Below are positions 13,109 through 20,716 of a stretch of 20,716 bases of DNA, piece by piece. Origin of the DNA: UBA6776 sp964636785 (GTDB lineage: Bacteria; Bdellovibrionota; Bdellovibrionia; Bdellovibrionales; UBA1609); assembly GCA_964636785.1 (NCBI GenBank), contig CAZWVK010000037.1, positions 1 to 20,716 of the forward strand, in the 5' to 3' direction. Each line of letters starts with the position of its first letter. Position 1 is the first letter of the stretch. The translations under genes were made by a program, and so were the position numbers. The notes below the pieces were generated by a model. That model saw only the letters and a list, made by a program, of their open reading frames with translations. It was not told the origin of the DNA and searched no databases.

Positions 13109-15331
13109 ATGATTTTGAGGTGGATAAAAAGAAGGTTCGATCCTTCGGCAGACCGAGTTTCGAAAACGCCGCGCAGTTACCGATCTGCGGTCGCTGTTTT
13201 TTTGTTCAGCATATCCATCACCTTGATTACGACCTATGTGACACGACAGTGGATTGAAGACGAGGAGAGGGCGCGTTTTAGAAGCAATGTGGACAATGTC
13301 ATCTCATCTCTGGAAACTCGAATCGACGACTATATTAATGCTTTGTATGCAACACAGGGGTTTATGCATGCATCGAGTGATCCTATTACTCGAACGCAGT
13401 TTAAGACCTTTGTTCAGAGTTTGAGATTGGAAGAAAGCTATCCAGGTGTGCAAGGCATTGGCTTTACAGCACGTATTCACACAAAAGATATTCCAAAAGT
13501 AGAGCAATTCATGCGCACTCAAGGATATCCGAATTTTAAAGTGTGGCCTCGAACACAGGATGAATTTCAAAACAGTATACTTTATCTTGAGCCGGAAGAC
13601 TGGAGGAATCAACGGGCCATTGGATATGACATGTCTTCTGAGGAAGCTCGAAGAGAAGCCATGGATAGGGCCAGAAAAACCAAGGAAGCTTCTGCATCGG
13701 GAATGGTTCGTTTGGTTCAAGAAGTTGATCACGACACGCAGCCGGGATTCTTAATATACGTCCCAGTCTTTAAAAACAAGGAGTTGACTGGATTTGTTTA
13801 TAGTCCTTTTCGGGTCGAGGATCTTTTCAGCCGTTTTCCAAATCCGAATATTCAGTTGTCTGTATACGATCAGTCGGAGGGTGAAGTGGACCTTCTTTTC
13901 ACGGAGGTCAGCCCCGGCACATCCGATCTTTCCACCAATCATGCCAGTGTTGGGATTGAAATTGCCGGACGCCATTGGATAGTGGGAATGACTTCCACTC
14001 CTCAGTTTGAAATCCGATCGGGTTATTATCTACCGTTTTATATTTTGGGACTTGGTCTGGTGATAAGTTTTTTGCTTCTGGCTTTGCTTATGTTTTCTAC
14101 TCGGCTTCACAATCAACTTCTTGAAGAATTGGCTTTTAAGGAAGAGTCTGAGAGGCGAATTCTTGAATCGCAAAAAGAAGCAGAGCAAGCGAATCAAGCT
14201 AAAACTCAGTTTTTAGCAAATATGAGCCATGAGATTCGCACGCCTCTTGGTGTTATTATGGGCTTTGCGGACCTGGCTCTTTCAGCACCTGTCGAAGAGG
14301 CAAAGACGCATTTAAAAAAGATAAAGAAAAACAGCGAACAGTTGGCTTTTCTGGTTGGCGAAGTGCTGGACCTCTCAAAAGTAGAAGCGAGTAAACTTGA
14401 GTTTGATAAAAGAGTTTTTTCTCTGCCACGCTTTATTCATGAGATCGTAAGTTCACTGGATCTGCGCGCCAAAGAAAAGGGATTGACCCTCATCTGGGAT
14501 CGGGTGGCGCCGATTCCGGATCGCATTTATACGGATCCCAATCGGCTGAAGCAGGTTTTGTTTAATTTAATCGGCAATGCGATCAAGTTCACGGAAAGTG
14601 GTGGAGTTCGCTTAGAGATCCGACTCTTAACTTCGCCTCAGTTGGGTCTGCGAAGTGAATTGGAGTTTCTAATTTCTGATTCAGGAATTGGAATCAGGGA
14701 TGACTTTCGGATGAACCTTTTTAAACCGTTTTCTCAGGCTGACCCTACGCATTCAAGGCGAGTGGGTGGAACAGGACTGGGTCTTGCGCTTTCTAGAGAA
14801 ATTGCCCGTGCCCTTGGGGGTGACATTCAGTTGAAGTCCTCTCAACCCGGGAAAGGAAGTGTTTTTTCCGTGGTCATTGATGGTGGACCATTTAGTGGAT
14901 TCTGGGACGGGCACTTTCAATTTTATGAATCTAGCGATCATCGGCTCGAAAAAGAAAATCTCGATGCGCTCAAAGGTAAAACAGTGCTGGTTGTGGAGGA
15001 CTCAAGGGACAATCAGATTCTTGTCGAACGATATCTCACCTCCGTTGGAATTCGATCGCGATTTGCTGGAAATGGCCAAGAGGCGGTTTCTCTGCTCAAA
15101 GCGAATCATGTCGATCTCGTTCTTATGGATATTCAAATGCCCATTATGGATGGGTATGAAGCTGCAAGCACACTTCGGGCTCGTGATTTTAAAAAGCCGA
15201 TTATTGCGCTGACAGCCCACGCTTTAAAAGAAGAGCGTGAGAGGGCAGCGAGGATTGGCTTTAATGATTACATCACTAAACCGATCGACAAAGGCAAACT
15301 CTTCAACGTTCTTATTCAACATTTGAGTTAA
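13109..15331 (+). CDS. CHASE-domain hybrid sensor histidine kinase
   Basis: The product is 740 residues. An N-terminal membrane helix (about 26-45) is followed by an extracytoplasmic CHASE domain (about 75-290, containing GFMHASSDPITRTQF and PGVQGIGFTARI), a second helix (about 306-330) and a short coiled coil. The HisKA motif FLANMSHEIRTPLG has phosphoacceptor H374. The ATPase domain has NLIGNAIKFTESG, DSGIGI and GGTGLGLAL. The C-terminal receiver has LVVED, LVLMDIQMPIMDGYE with D674, and ITKP. CHASE domains sense small external ligands. No separate output regulator is adjacent, so the phosphate probably passes to a phosphotransfer protein elsewhere. Its last four bases overlap the end of the convergent gene. 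Confidence 0.95.
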   Translation: MILRWIKRRFDPSADRVSKTPRSYRSAVAVFLFSISITLITTYVTRQWIEDEERARFRSNVDNVISSLETRIDDYINALYATQGFMHASSDPITRTQFKTFVQSLRLEESYPGVQGIGFTARIHTKDIPKVEQFMRTQGYPNFKVWPRTQDEFQNSILYLEPEDWRNQRAIGYDMSSEEARREAMDRARKTKEASASGMVRLVQEVDHDTQPGFLIYVPVFKNKELTGFVYSPFRVEDLFSRFPNPNIQLSVYDQSEGEVDLLFTEVSPGTSDLSTNHASVGIEIAGRHWIVGMTSTPQFEIRSGYYLPFYILGLGLVISFLLLALLMFSTRLHNQLLEELAFKEESERRILESQKEAEQANQAKTQFLANMSHEIRTPLGVIMGFADLALSAPVEEAKTHLKKIKKNSEQLAFLVGEVLDLSKVEASKLEFDKRVFSLPRFIHEIVSSLDLRAKEKGLTLIWDRVAPIPDRIYTDPNRLKQVLFNLIGNAIKFTESGGVRLEIRLLTSPQLGLRSELEFLISDSGIGIRDDFRMNLFKPFSQADPTHSRRVGGTGLGLALSREIARALGGDIQLKSSQPGKGSVFSVVIDGGPFSGFWDGHFQFYESSDHRLEKENLDALKGKTVLVVEDSRDNQILVERYLTSVGIRSRFAGNGQEAVSLLKANHVDLVLMDIQMPIMDGYEAASTLRARDFKKPIIALTAHALKEERERAARIGFNDYITKPIDKGKLFNVLIQHLS

Positions 15332-15780
15332 TTCAGCTTAAAACCTTTAAGGAAATCTTCCGAGTGTTCTCGGTAATGCCTTAATGATGTGACCATCATA
15401 TAAATGCTCTTGGATGTAGAATCACTCTTATAGAATGCAGCAACGACCGTCAGACCGTCGTCTTTCTTCATCTGATAGAAGTGAGCATGGACAGAATTGC
15501 TTTTTGATTCGATGGATTTGATAGGATGGCTTTCTTCTTTAATGAGCTCATTTTGAATCCATTTTGAATTTAACCTTTCCTTGTTTTGAGCTGAAATAGC
15601 CTTCGCATCAAACACAAAGATCGTTGGATAGAATGGGTCATCGCGTTTGGTCAGGGTCCCGTGAAAGGCAGGATGTGAAACAAAGACGAACGTATTCTCA
15701 GGATTTGGAGCGTGAAAATCAAACCGAGCGTCCGAGCTCATTCCCTGCACGAGTTGAAGTAAAAAGATTATCTTTATCAA
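15328..15780 (-). CDS. Small exported protein, unknown function
   Basis: The product is 150 residues from a TTG at 15780 with AGGTGA just upstream. A short hydrophobic N-terminus (IKIIFLLQLVQG) may be a signal peptide. The mature part has FVFVSHPAFHGTLTK, DDPFYPTIFVFDAK and a C-terminal YMMVTSLRHYREHSEDFLKGF. No family recognised; the strand-helix pattern suggests a compact alpha/beta domain. It starts four bases after the preceding secreted gene, so the two form a unit. It ends inside the CHASE kinase stop region. Confidence 0.65.
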   Translation of the reverse strand: MIKIIFLLQLVQGMSSDARFDFHAPNPENTFVFVSHPAFHGTLTKRDDPFYPTIFVFDAKAISAQNKERLNSKWIQNELIKEESHPIKSIESKSNSVHAHFYQMKKDDGLTVVAAFYKSDSTSKSIYMMVTSLRHYREHSEDFLKGFKLN

Positions 15781-15784
15781 ACAA

Positions 15785-16189
15785 TCACCTATTCACACGA
15801 GCTCGGTAAGTTTCAGAGTTTGTCCGAATGCGGAATTCACCTTGTCCAATGGATTCAATCTGTGCCTCTTTTTTGCCGGCAAATGGAATTCTAGCAACGG
15901 CTTTCAACTTACCGCCCTCCAGACAGAGCGAGACGGCTGCACTCCCCTCAGGAGTTTTTGCATAGATATAGTTGTCAAAATTGCTTAAAGAAAATTCTTG
16001 GCTACTATCATGCAATTTAAAGCTGATCGAGCCCTTCTTTTTGACTTTGGGAAGATCAATGCCTTTCACTTGGCCTTGCAGAAGATGCACTTCTGACCAA
16101 TGGCGAATGCAGTCTGCAAAGCTTATGGTGGAAAGTCCGCTCAAGCCAAGAGCCGTGGAAATAGCAAAACGCTGAATATAAAAAATCAC
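15785..16189 (-). CDS. Small secreted beta-rich protein, unknown function
   Basis: The product is 134 residues from a GTG at 16189 with AGGGGG upstream. Residues 1-25 are a signal peptide (FAISTALGLSGLSTISFA). Two cysteines (DCIRHWSE and SLCLEGG) could bond. The mature domain alternates short polar strands (KGSISFKLHD, EFSLSNFD, GEFRIRT). Family not recognised. It is first in a two-gene unit with the exported protein downstream, both facing away from the double-PAS kinase. Confidence 0.65.
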   Translation of the reverse strand: MIFYIQRFAISTALGLSGLSTISFADCIRHWSEVHLLQGQVKGIDLPKVKKKGSISFKLHDSSQEFSLSNFDNYIYAKTPEGSAAVSLCLEGGKLKAVARIPFAGKKEAQIESIGQGEFRIRTNSETYRARVNR

Positions 16190-16462
16190 CCATTCCCCCT
16201 ATAATGGGTTGAATCCTCTGCAGACTTGGTGCCGCTTCTCAAATGCGCCATCTAAAAACTCGATCGTTTTGAGAGTGTGAGAGCGCTTGGCCTATGAGCA
16301 GATGGTTAATTTTGCGACAGATTGAACAGGGTTGAACCGCTTCATTTTGAGACAGTGAAATTTTCTTTTGGGGAGAAAACTGCCGTGGTGTGTAGGAAGT
16401 TTCATACTTTTTAAGGGGCTAGATTGAAGTTTTAATCGCCTATCGGATTTAGCTTCGAGGCT

Positions 16463-18529
16463 ATGTATCAAGATACTTCTTTCATGCTCATGGCATCGCT
16501 CGTGGTTTTTGTGCTCAGCGGAATCCTTGTCGGGGTCCTGGTTGGCATCCGTGTCATTCGGAAAAAGCGACACAAAAGAGATTTCAAAGACGAGGATTAT
16601 TGGTTGATGGACCTTGTGAATCATTTGGACCACTCTGTGGTGTGGGAAGCCAATGTGGATCCTTTTCAATTTACTTTTATAAGTGATCGCCTTCATTTCC
16701 TTATTGGAATTCCAGCAGCAGATATGCTTGAGGATTCTCAGTTGTTTTTCAAACACGTTCCAACTCCATTTCAACGAATGATCTATCAGATGTTCGATAA
16801 AGCTGTTCAAACTCAGCTGGATCAACGAATCGAACATCAGATGGTGACTCGTGATGGGAAGATGATTTGGGTTCAAACAGGAGTTCACCTTAGAGCACGG
16901 AAGGATGGGACGAGGCGTTTCTTCGGGATCATTGTAGATGTCACTCCATTTAAAAAATCGGAGCGGGAACTTAAAGAATTCAAGTCCAAGGCAAAACTCG
17001 CTCTCGAAGCAGCTCGGGTTGGGATCTGGGAGATTGAGGTTGAAAGCGGTAAAATCAAATGGACGGATGTTCAAGCGGATATAGTCGGTTTTGATTCGAG
17101 CTCGAGCATTGTACTCAATGACTATCTTACCCGTATACATCCTCAGGACCGCGAAGATTTCCAAAATGCAATTCATGAGGCGGCTAGAAATGTTGGCAGC
17201 AAATACTCCGTGGAATACAGAATTCTCACTCCGGATGGGAACGTAAGATGGATGCACGATCAAGGTGAATGCGCTCTCTCTCACGAAACTTCGAAAGCGA
17301 AAATTCTAGCAGTGAGTATGGACACGACTGAGAGAAAAGAAAATGAGTTGAACACTCAGCAGGTGAGTCGCGCAAAATCGGAATTCTTGACCAGCATGTC
17401 TCATGAGATCAGAACACCAATGAATGCCATCTTAGGCTTCTCAAGCCTTCTTCGCGAGGGCGAAATTGATGAGAAGACTAAAAATGAATACTTAGAGCGA
17501 ATTTCTAAGAACGGAGAGCATCTTCTCAAGATCATCGATGATATTTTAAACCTTTCGCGCTACGAGGCCGGAGAGGTCCCCGTTGAGAGAGTGAAGTTTG
17601 CACTGATTGATGAAATTCAGGAAGTCATCGCGAGCGTTAAGGGATTGGCTGATTTAAAAAACTTAAGGGTGGGGTTGGTTATTCTTAACCCAGTGCCTCA
17701 GGTGATCAAGAGCGACCCAATGAGAATGAAGCAGATTTTGACCAATCTCCTGGGTAATGCGGTTAAATTCACTGAAGAAGGGGAGATCTGTGTTCGTCTT
17801 AAGCACATCACCGAGGGCACCCATGGTTTTATTGAAATCGAAGTGGCCGACACCGGAATGGGATTGAGTGACGAGCAAATGAAGAAAATTTTTAAGCCAT
17901 TTGAACAGGCAGAATCCTCAACATCCCGCCAGTTCGGTGGCACAGGGCTTGGTCTGGTTATATCAAAAAGGCTTGCGGAAGCACTGGGTGGAGAACTCAA
18001 CCTCAAATCCAGCACGGTTGGAAAGGGCAGTGTGTTTTATCTTCGCCTGCCGACCGGAGATCTGGAAAATGTGGCTTTTACAACGGAAAGAGGGCGGCGC
18101 TTCATTAAGAATCGCTATTTGATCGAGGCGAAAGAGTCCTCAAGTTCATTGCGCCTTGAGGGCCTACGAGTGCTTCTTGCTGAAGATTCTGCAGATAGTG
18201 AATTTTTAATTCATCGTTATTTATCGACGGAAGGAGCCGACGTCACTGTCGTTAGAAATGGCAGCGAAGCGTTGGAAGAAATTAGTAAGAAAAATGAATT
18301 TCATGTTATTCTTATGGACATCCAGATGCCTGTGATGGATGGCTTGGAAGCCACACGTCAAATTAGAGGTATTGGATTCGATAGACCAATCATAGCTCTT
18401 AGTGCTCATGCTATGAGAGAAGAGGTTGAAGATTCTTTCCGAGCGGGTTGTGATGCCCACCTACCAAAACCAGTTACTCGCTCTCAACTCGTCAAAGAAA
18501 TTTTGAGTCTTGTCGAAAAAATTGAATAG
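16463..18529 (+). CDS. Hybrid histidine kinase with two PAS domains
   Basis: The product is 688 residues. One membrane helix (about 7-31) is followed by two PAS/PAC units (about 50-170 and 180-290, each ending in a DVTPFKKSERELK- or DTTERKENEL-type PAC tail). HisKA follows with FLTSMSHEIRTPMNAILGFS (H314), then an ATPase domain with NLLGNAVKFTEEG, DTGMGLS and GGTGLGLVIS, and a receiver with LLAEDS, VILMDIQMPVMDGLE (D619) and LPKP. It lacks a large external domain, so the signal is probably internal, such as redox state or a ligand bound by PAS. The kinase and receiver part resembles that of the CHASE kinase, suggesting related origin with different sensors. It is followed 23 bases later by the radical SAM gene. 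Confidence 0.94.
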   Translation: MYQDTSFMLMASLVVFVLSGILVGVLVGIRVIRKKRHKRDFKDEDYWLMDLVNHLDHSVVWEANVDPFQFTFISDRLHFLIGIPAADMLEDSQLFFKHVPTPFQRMIYQMFDKAVQTQLDQRIEHQMVTRDGKMIWVQTGVHLRARKDGTRRFFGIIVDVTPFKKSERELKEFKSKAKLALEAARVGIWEIEVESGKIKWTDVQADIVGFDSSSSIVLNDYLTRIHPQDREDFQNAIHEAARNVGSKYSVEYRILTPDGNVRWMHDQGECALSHETSKAKILAVSMDTTERKENELNTQQVSRAKSEFLTSMSHEIRTPMNAILGFSSLLREGEIDEKTKNEYLERISKNGEHLLKIIDDILNLSRYEAGEVPVERVKFALIDEIQEVIASVKGLADLKNLRVGLVILNPVPQVIKSDPMRMKQILTNLLGNAVKFTEEGEICVRLKHITEGTHGFIEIEVADTGMGLSDEQMKKIFKPFEQAESSTSRQFGGTGLGLVISKRLAEALGGELNLKSSTVGKGSVFYLRLPTGDLENVAFTTERGRRFIKNRYLIEAKESSSSLRLEGLRVLLAEDSADSEFLIHRYLSTEGADVTVVRNGSEALEEISKKNEFHVILMDIQMPVMDGLEATRQIRGIGFDRPIIALSAHAMREEVEDSFRAGCDAHLPKPVTRSQLVKEILSLVEKIE

Positions 18530-18552
18530 CAGAGAAATTTTAAAGGATATCT

Positions 18553-19611
18553 GTGGATAAAACTATAAAAGGACGGGGAGCATCCAGTAACTCCACTTCC
18601 AGGTTTTTAAAAGAAAAAACTGTGGAAGATTATTCTAGCTATGGTTGGATGGATGAAGGCGATTTTCCAAACTTTAAAACCGAAGTTTTATCCGATTATT
18701 CAAAAACAATTGTAACTAAAAACTCGAGTCCCGATATCTGTTTCACTTACAGCATCAACCCTTACAGAGGTTGTGAACATGGCTGTAGCTATTGTTATGC
18801 ACGACCCACTCATGAGTATTTGGGTTTTTCCGCGGGGATCGATTTTGAGAGTAAGATTTTTGTGAAACATAATGCTTCAGAGCTTTTAACTGAGTTCTTT
18901 ATGAAGCCAGCTTGGAATCCCGCGCCTATATTTATGAGTGGAGTTACAGACTGCTATCAGCCTCTTGAAAGAAAGCTAAAGGTCACAAGGTCTCTTCTTG
19001 AAGTGTTTCATCGTTTTAAAAACCCATTAGGAATGATCACTAAAAACAGTCTGATTTTGCGCGATCTGGATTTGCTTTCGGATTTGGCAAAGGATGATCT
19101 TGTGCAAGTTTGTGTTTCGATCACAACATTGAATGCAGATCTGGCGCGAAAGCTTGAGCCGAGGACCTCCTCTCCTCAATCCAGACTCAATGCCGTCGAA
19201 GAGCTTTCAAAGAACGGAATTCCCGTCAGCGTGAATTTGGCTCCCATCATCCCAGGACTGACCGATCATGAAATTCCACTTTTATTAAAGGAAGTCTCAG
19301 AGCGTGGAGCTCTAAGCGCAGATTACGTTCCAATTCGTCTGCCGTACTCGGTCAAAGATCTATTTTCTGAGTGGTTGGCTGAGCACTATCCTGAGAGAAA
19401 AAACAAAGTCCTTCGTGCGATCCAGGATATTCGACAGGGTCAGCTCAATGACAAAGAATTTGGAAGCCGTATGCAGGGGATTGGAAAACGGGCAGAGATG
19501 ATCGAGAACTCATTTCGAATATTTAAGAAGAAGTTCAATCTTGAGAAATCGAGCAGGCCTTTGAATCTTACGTTGTTTCAAAGACCTGGCGATCAGCTCT
19601 CGCTTCTTTAA
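18553..19611 (+). CDS. PA0069 family radical SAM protein
   Basis: The product is 352 residues, standard for the family. The radical SAM cluster motif is CEHGCSYCYARPTHE with C74, C78 and C81 (CX3CX2C binding a 4Fe-4S cluster). Other family-like segments are the N-terminal GRGASSN, the IMFSGVTDCYQPLE-like FMSGVTDCYQPLE, MITKNSLILRDLDLL, VSITTLNADLARKLEPR and VNLAPIIPGLTD. Substrate and reaction of PA0069-type proteins are not established. They are related to spore photoproduct lyase-like and Rv2578c-type proteins. The start is a GTG at 18553 with AAAGGA upstream. Short spacing suggests cotranscription with the kinase. Confidence 0.92.
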   Translation: MDKTIKGRGASSNSTSRFLKEKTVEDYSSYGWMDEGDFPNFKTEVLSDYSKTIVTKNSSPDICFTYSINPYRGCEHGCSYCYARPTHEYLGFSAGIDFESKIFVKHNASELLTEFFMKPAWNPAPIFMSGVTDCYQPLERKLKVTRSLLEVFHRFKNPLGMITKNSLILRDLDLLSDLAKDDLVQVCVSITTLNADLARKLEPRTSSPQSRLNAVEELSKNGIPVSVNLAPIIPGLTDHEIPLLLKEVSERGALSADYVPIRLPYSVKDLFSEWLAEHYPERKNKVLRAIQDIRQGQLNDKEFGSRMQGIGKRAEMIENSFRIFKKKFNLEKSSRPLNLTLFQRPGDQLSLL

Positions 19612-19617
19612 AAAGCT

Positions 19618-20018
19618 CTACTCGTTGAGGTCAATCCAAAGGCCATTTTCACAAAGGAAAGGTTTTCTTACGACTTTATCTTTAGATATGCGGACCTGCC
19701 TTCGAAGAACTTTTCCTTCATGCACATTGGAACACTGAACATTCGGATTGTAAATATAAGCTGCTCGCTCTTCGGCACTCATATAACTTCCGTCTTTACA
19801 CACCCGAGTTTGTAATTCCATGTGATCACCAACTGACACATAAAATACAGATTGTCGCCCCTCTTCACATCCGCCCTTTTTTATGGCGTGAACCGGGGTC
19901 CTAAGTCCACCGCTATTACTGCCTCCGCCACAGGTGGCGGAGNNNNNNNNNNGGCTTGACCCCATGCCATCGGTGAAAGAAGAAAAAGGCCTAAAAGGCA
20001 TAGAACGTAGGATTTCAT
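19618..20018 (-). CDS. Secreted cysteine-rich protein interrupted by an assembly gap
   Basis: The start is the ATG at 20018, seven bases after a GGGAG, giving a textbook signal peptide (MKSYVLCLLGLFLLSPMAWG). The C-terminal part from the gap to 19618 is in another nominal frame and contains four spaced cysteines in a repeated style (RVCKDGSYMS, VQCSN, FLCENGLWIDL). The two halves are joined by ten Ns at 19943-19952, a placeholder of unknown true length, so the frame difference is most simply an assembly effect. Next to the gap is GGGSNSGG low-complexity coding sequence and a 9-bp perfect hairpin (19923-19942). The ATG overlaps the previous stop as ATGA. Function unknown. Confidence 0.68.
19943..19952. 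other. Assembly gap (ten Ns)
   Basis: Ten ambiguous bases lie inside the secreted-protein gene. Directly beside them is CTCCGCCAC-CT-GTGGCGGAG on the minus strand, a perfect hairpin that could have stopped sequencing or assembly. Confidence 0.97.
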
Positions 20019-20542
20019 TTCGACTCCCAGTATTGAGATTTTGTTTTGCTTTCGAGTTCAATGACACCCATATGTGTCCATGAAAAAATGCAGTTTTTGT
20101 CTTCAGAATCCTCTTTTGAATTCTGATAAAGATCCTTCAAAGCTATATTCACGGTTTTAATAAACTTTTTTATGTGTGCTCTAGACGTTGCAAGCGACAA
20201 GGTGTCATATTCATAGGGTTTTTCACTGGATAGCTGAGACACAATGCAGACGGTAAGTGATAGATAATCCTTAATCGTAATATCTCCAAAATCCAGAAGG
20301 TCAAATTGAGCATCAATTTCATCGCTATCTCTGACCCATAGCCCTGCTTCTATGAGCATGTTTTCAAATCTAAAAATCTCTTCATCTGAGATTCCAAGAC
20401 GTCTGGCATTGCGATGAATTTGAGTTTGGCGTGAATCAATACCTGGAAGAAGACAGAAAAGATTAAACGAGTAATCCGCTTTCAATTCGGAAAGGATCAT
20501 TTGCTTGAGATCTGATTTTTTCTCTTCCGTATGTTCGAGCAA
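20015..20542 (-). CDS. TIGR02147/DUF4423-like protein, short form
   Basis: The product is 175 residues. It has a winged-helix-like segment (IHRNARRLGISDEEIFRFENMLIEAGLW) followed by a helical region with DYLSLTVCIVSQLSSEK, YEYDTLSLATSRAHIKKFIKTVNIAL and a final IFSWTHMGVIEL. This order matches the C-terminal part of TIGR02147 proteins, which are abundant in Bdellovibrio and Fibrobacter lineages and of unknown, perhaps regulatory, function. The usual N-terminal helix-turn-helix part is absent. The start is a TTG at 20542 right after the upstream stop. Its TGA overlaps the ATG of the secreted gene, so the two are coupled. Confidence 0.65.
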   Translation of the reverse strand: MLEHTEEKKSDLKQMILSELKADYSFNLFCLLPGIDSRQTQIHRNARRLGISDEEIFRFENMLIEAGLWVRDSDEIDAQFDLLDFGDITIKDYLSLTVCIVSQLSSEKPYEYDTLSLATSRAHIKKFIKTVNIALKDLYQNSKEDSEDKNCIFSWTHMGVIELESKTKSQYWESK

Positions 20543-20545
20543 ACC

Positions 20546-20716
20546 TTAATCTCCAATAATTCGAATAATATTTAGTAGCGACTTTTTCTTTTTTCCGCGA
20601 ACTCGACCTAAGCGCGAATGAAAAATGTTTTCTTCGCGTTGCTCAAAATCTTCCAACATAAACTTCTGAATTTTTTCCTGTAGAATCTCATTCACATCCA
20701 CACCGACAGTTTCAAG
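20546..20716 (-). CDS. C-terminal part of a gene cut by the window edge
   Basis: The frame is open from the right edge and ends at a TAA (20546-20548). It encodes 56 residues, rich in charged side chains, with a basic RVRGKKKKS patch near the end. It sits four bases upstream of the TIGR02147-like gene and belongs to the same unit. The visible part is too short to name. Confidence 0.6.
   Translation of the reverse strand, partial: LETVGVDVNEILQEKIQKFMLEDFEQREENIFHSRLGRVRGKKKKSLLNIIRIIGD

Noticed and set aside
16195..16210. TATAAT at 16200 as the -10 box of the double-PAS kinase
   Set aside because: It lies over 250 bases from the start codon, has no fitting -35 box at 16-18 bases, and is inside a CCCATT/AATGGG inverted repeat at the ribosome binding site of the opposite gene.
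1..20716. CRISPR arrays, rRNA, tRNA genes or insertion sequences
   Set aside because: No regularly spaced repeats, no tRNA cloverleaf or rRNA-like stretch, and no transposase with terminal inverted repeats was found on reading both strands.

Overview
The window has two parts that differ in base composition. Positions 1 to about 2440 are visibly GC-rich and hold a diversity-generating retroelement (DGR). The rest, from about 2480 to the end, is more AT-rich and reads as an ordinary chromosome of a Bdellovibrio-like (Bdellovibrionota/Oligoflexia) bacterium. That assignment is an inference. It rests on many small secreted proteins of unknown function, a TIGR02147/DUF4423-type protein, large hybrid histidine kinases, a periplasmic coiled-coil protein, and a glucoamylase-like/ROK/glutamate dehydrogenase block. 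A run of ten Ns at 19943-19952 shows this is a scaffolded assembly, so the composition break may be recent transfer or an assembly join.

Region 1 (1-2440), DGR: an uncharacterised small gene, an Avd-like four-helix accessory gene and a DGR-type reverse transcriptase (motifs GNLTSQ and YMDD) overlap stop-to-start. After the reverse transcriptase come two tandem copies of a template/variable-repeat unit, exactly 401 bp apart. Over 232 aligned bases (1702-1933 against 2103-2334) all 17 differences fall within 75 bases. In 14 of the 17 at least one copy has A, and the rest fit an ancestral A. Both copies encode the GGSW...NIGFR pattern of C-type-lectin/FGE-type variable domains, but neither is joined to a full target gene. 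Both continue into the same structured 3' segment: an 8-bp hairpin, a UNCG-type hairpin, a stem with a compensatory base-pair change, and a terminator-like hairpin with a T run. The best reading is a DGR with two tandem template-like RNA units whose targets lie elsewhere.

Region 2 (2440-3745): a small membrane-protein gene with a strong ribosome binding site on the minus strand, about 600 bases without a convincing gene, an Imm27-like immunity gene, a strong terminator, and a perfect 53-bp palindrome between convergent genes.

Region 3 (3747-12194): mostly minus-strand genes. They include a histidine-rich periplasmic protein one base from a 4,5-DOPA-dioxygenase-like gene, a fragment of a VOC/glyoxalase gene, three secreted proteins (one almost entirely coiled coil), and a metabolic run of glutamate dehydrogenase, ROK sugar kinase and GH15 glucoamylase-like enzyme. 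The last two overlap and suggest release and phosphorylation of glucose.

Region 4 (12308-20716): a secreted endonuclease/exonuclease/phosphatase-fold protein next to a CHASE hybrid kinase; two small secreted proteins; a double-PAS hybrid kinase followed by a PA0069-type radical SAM protein; and on the minus strand a coupled set of a truncated gene, a TIGR02147-like protein and a secreted cysteine-rich protein interrupted by the assembly gap.
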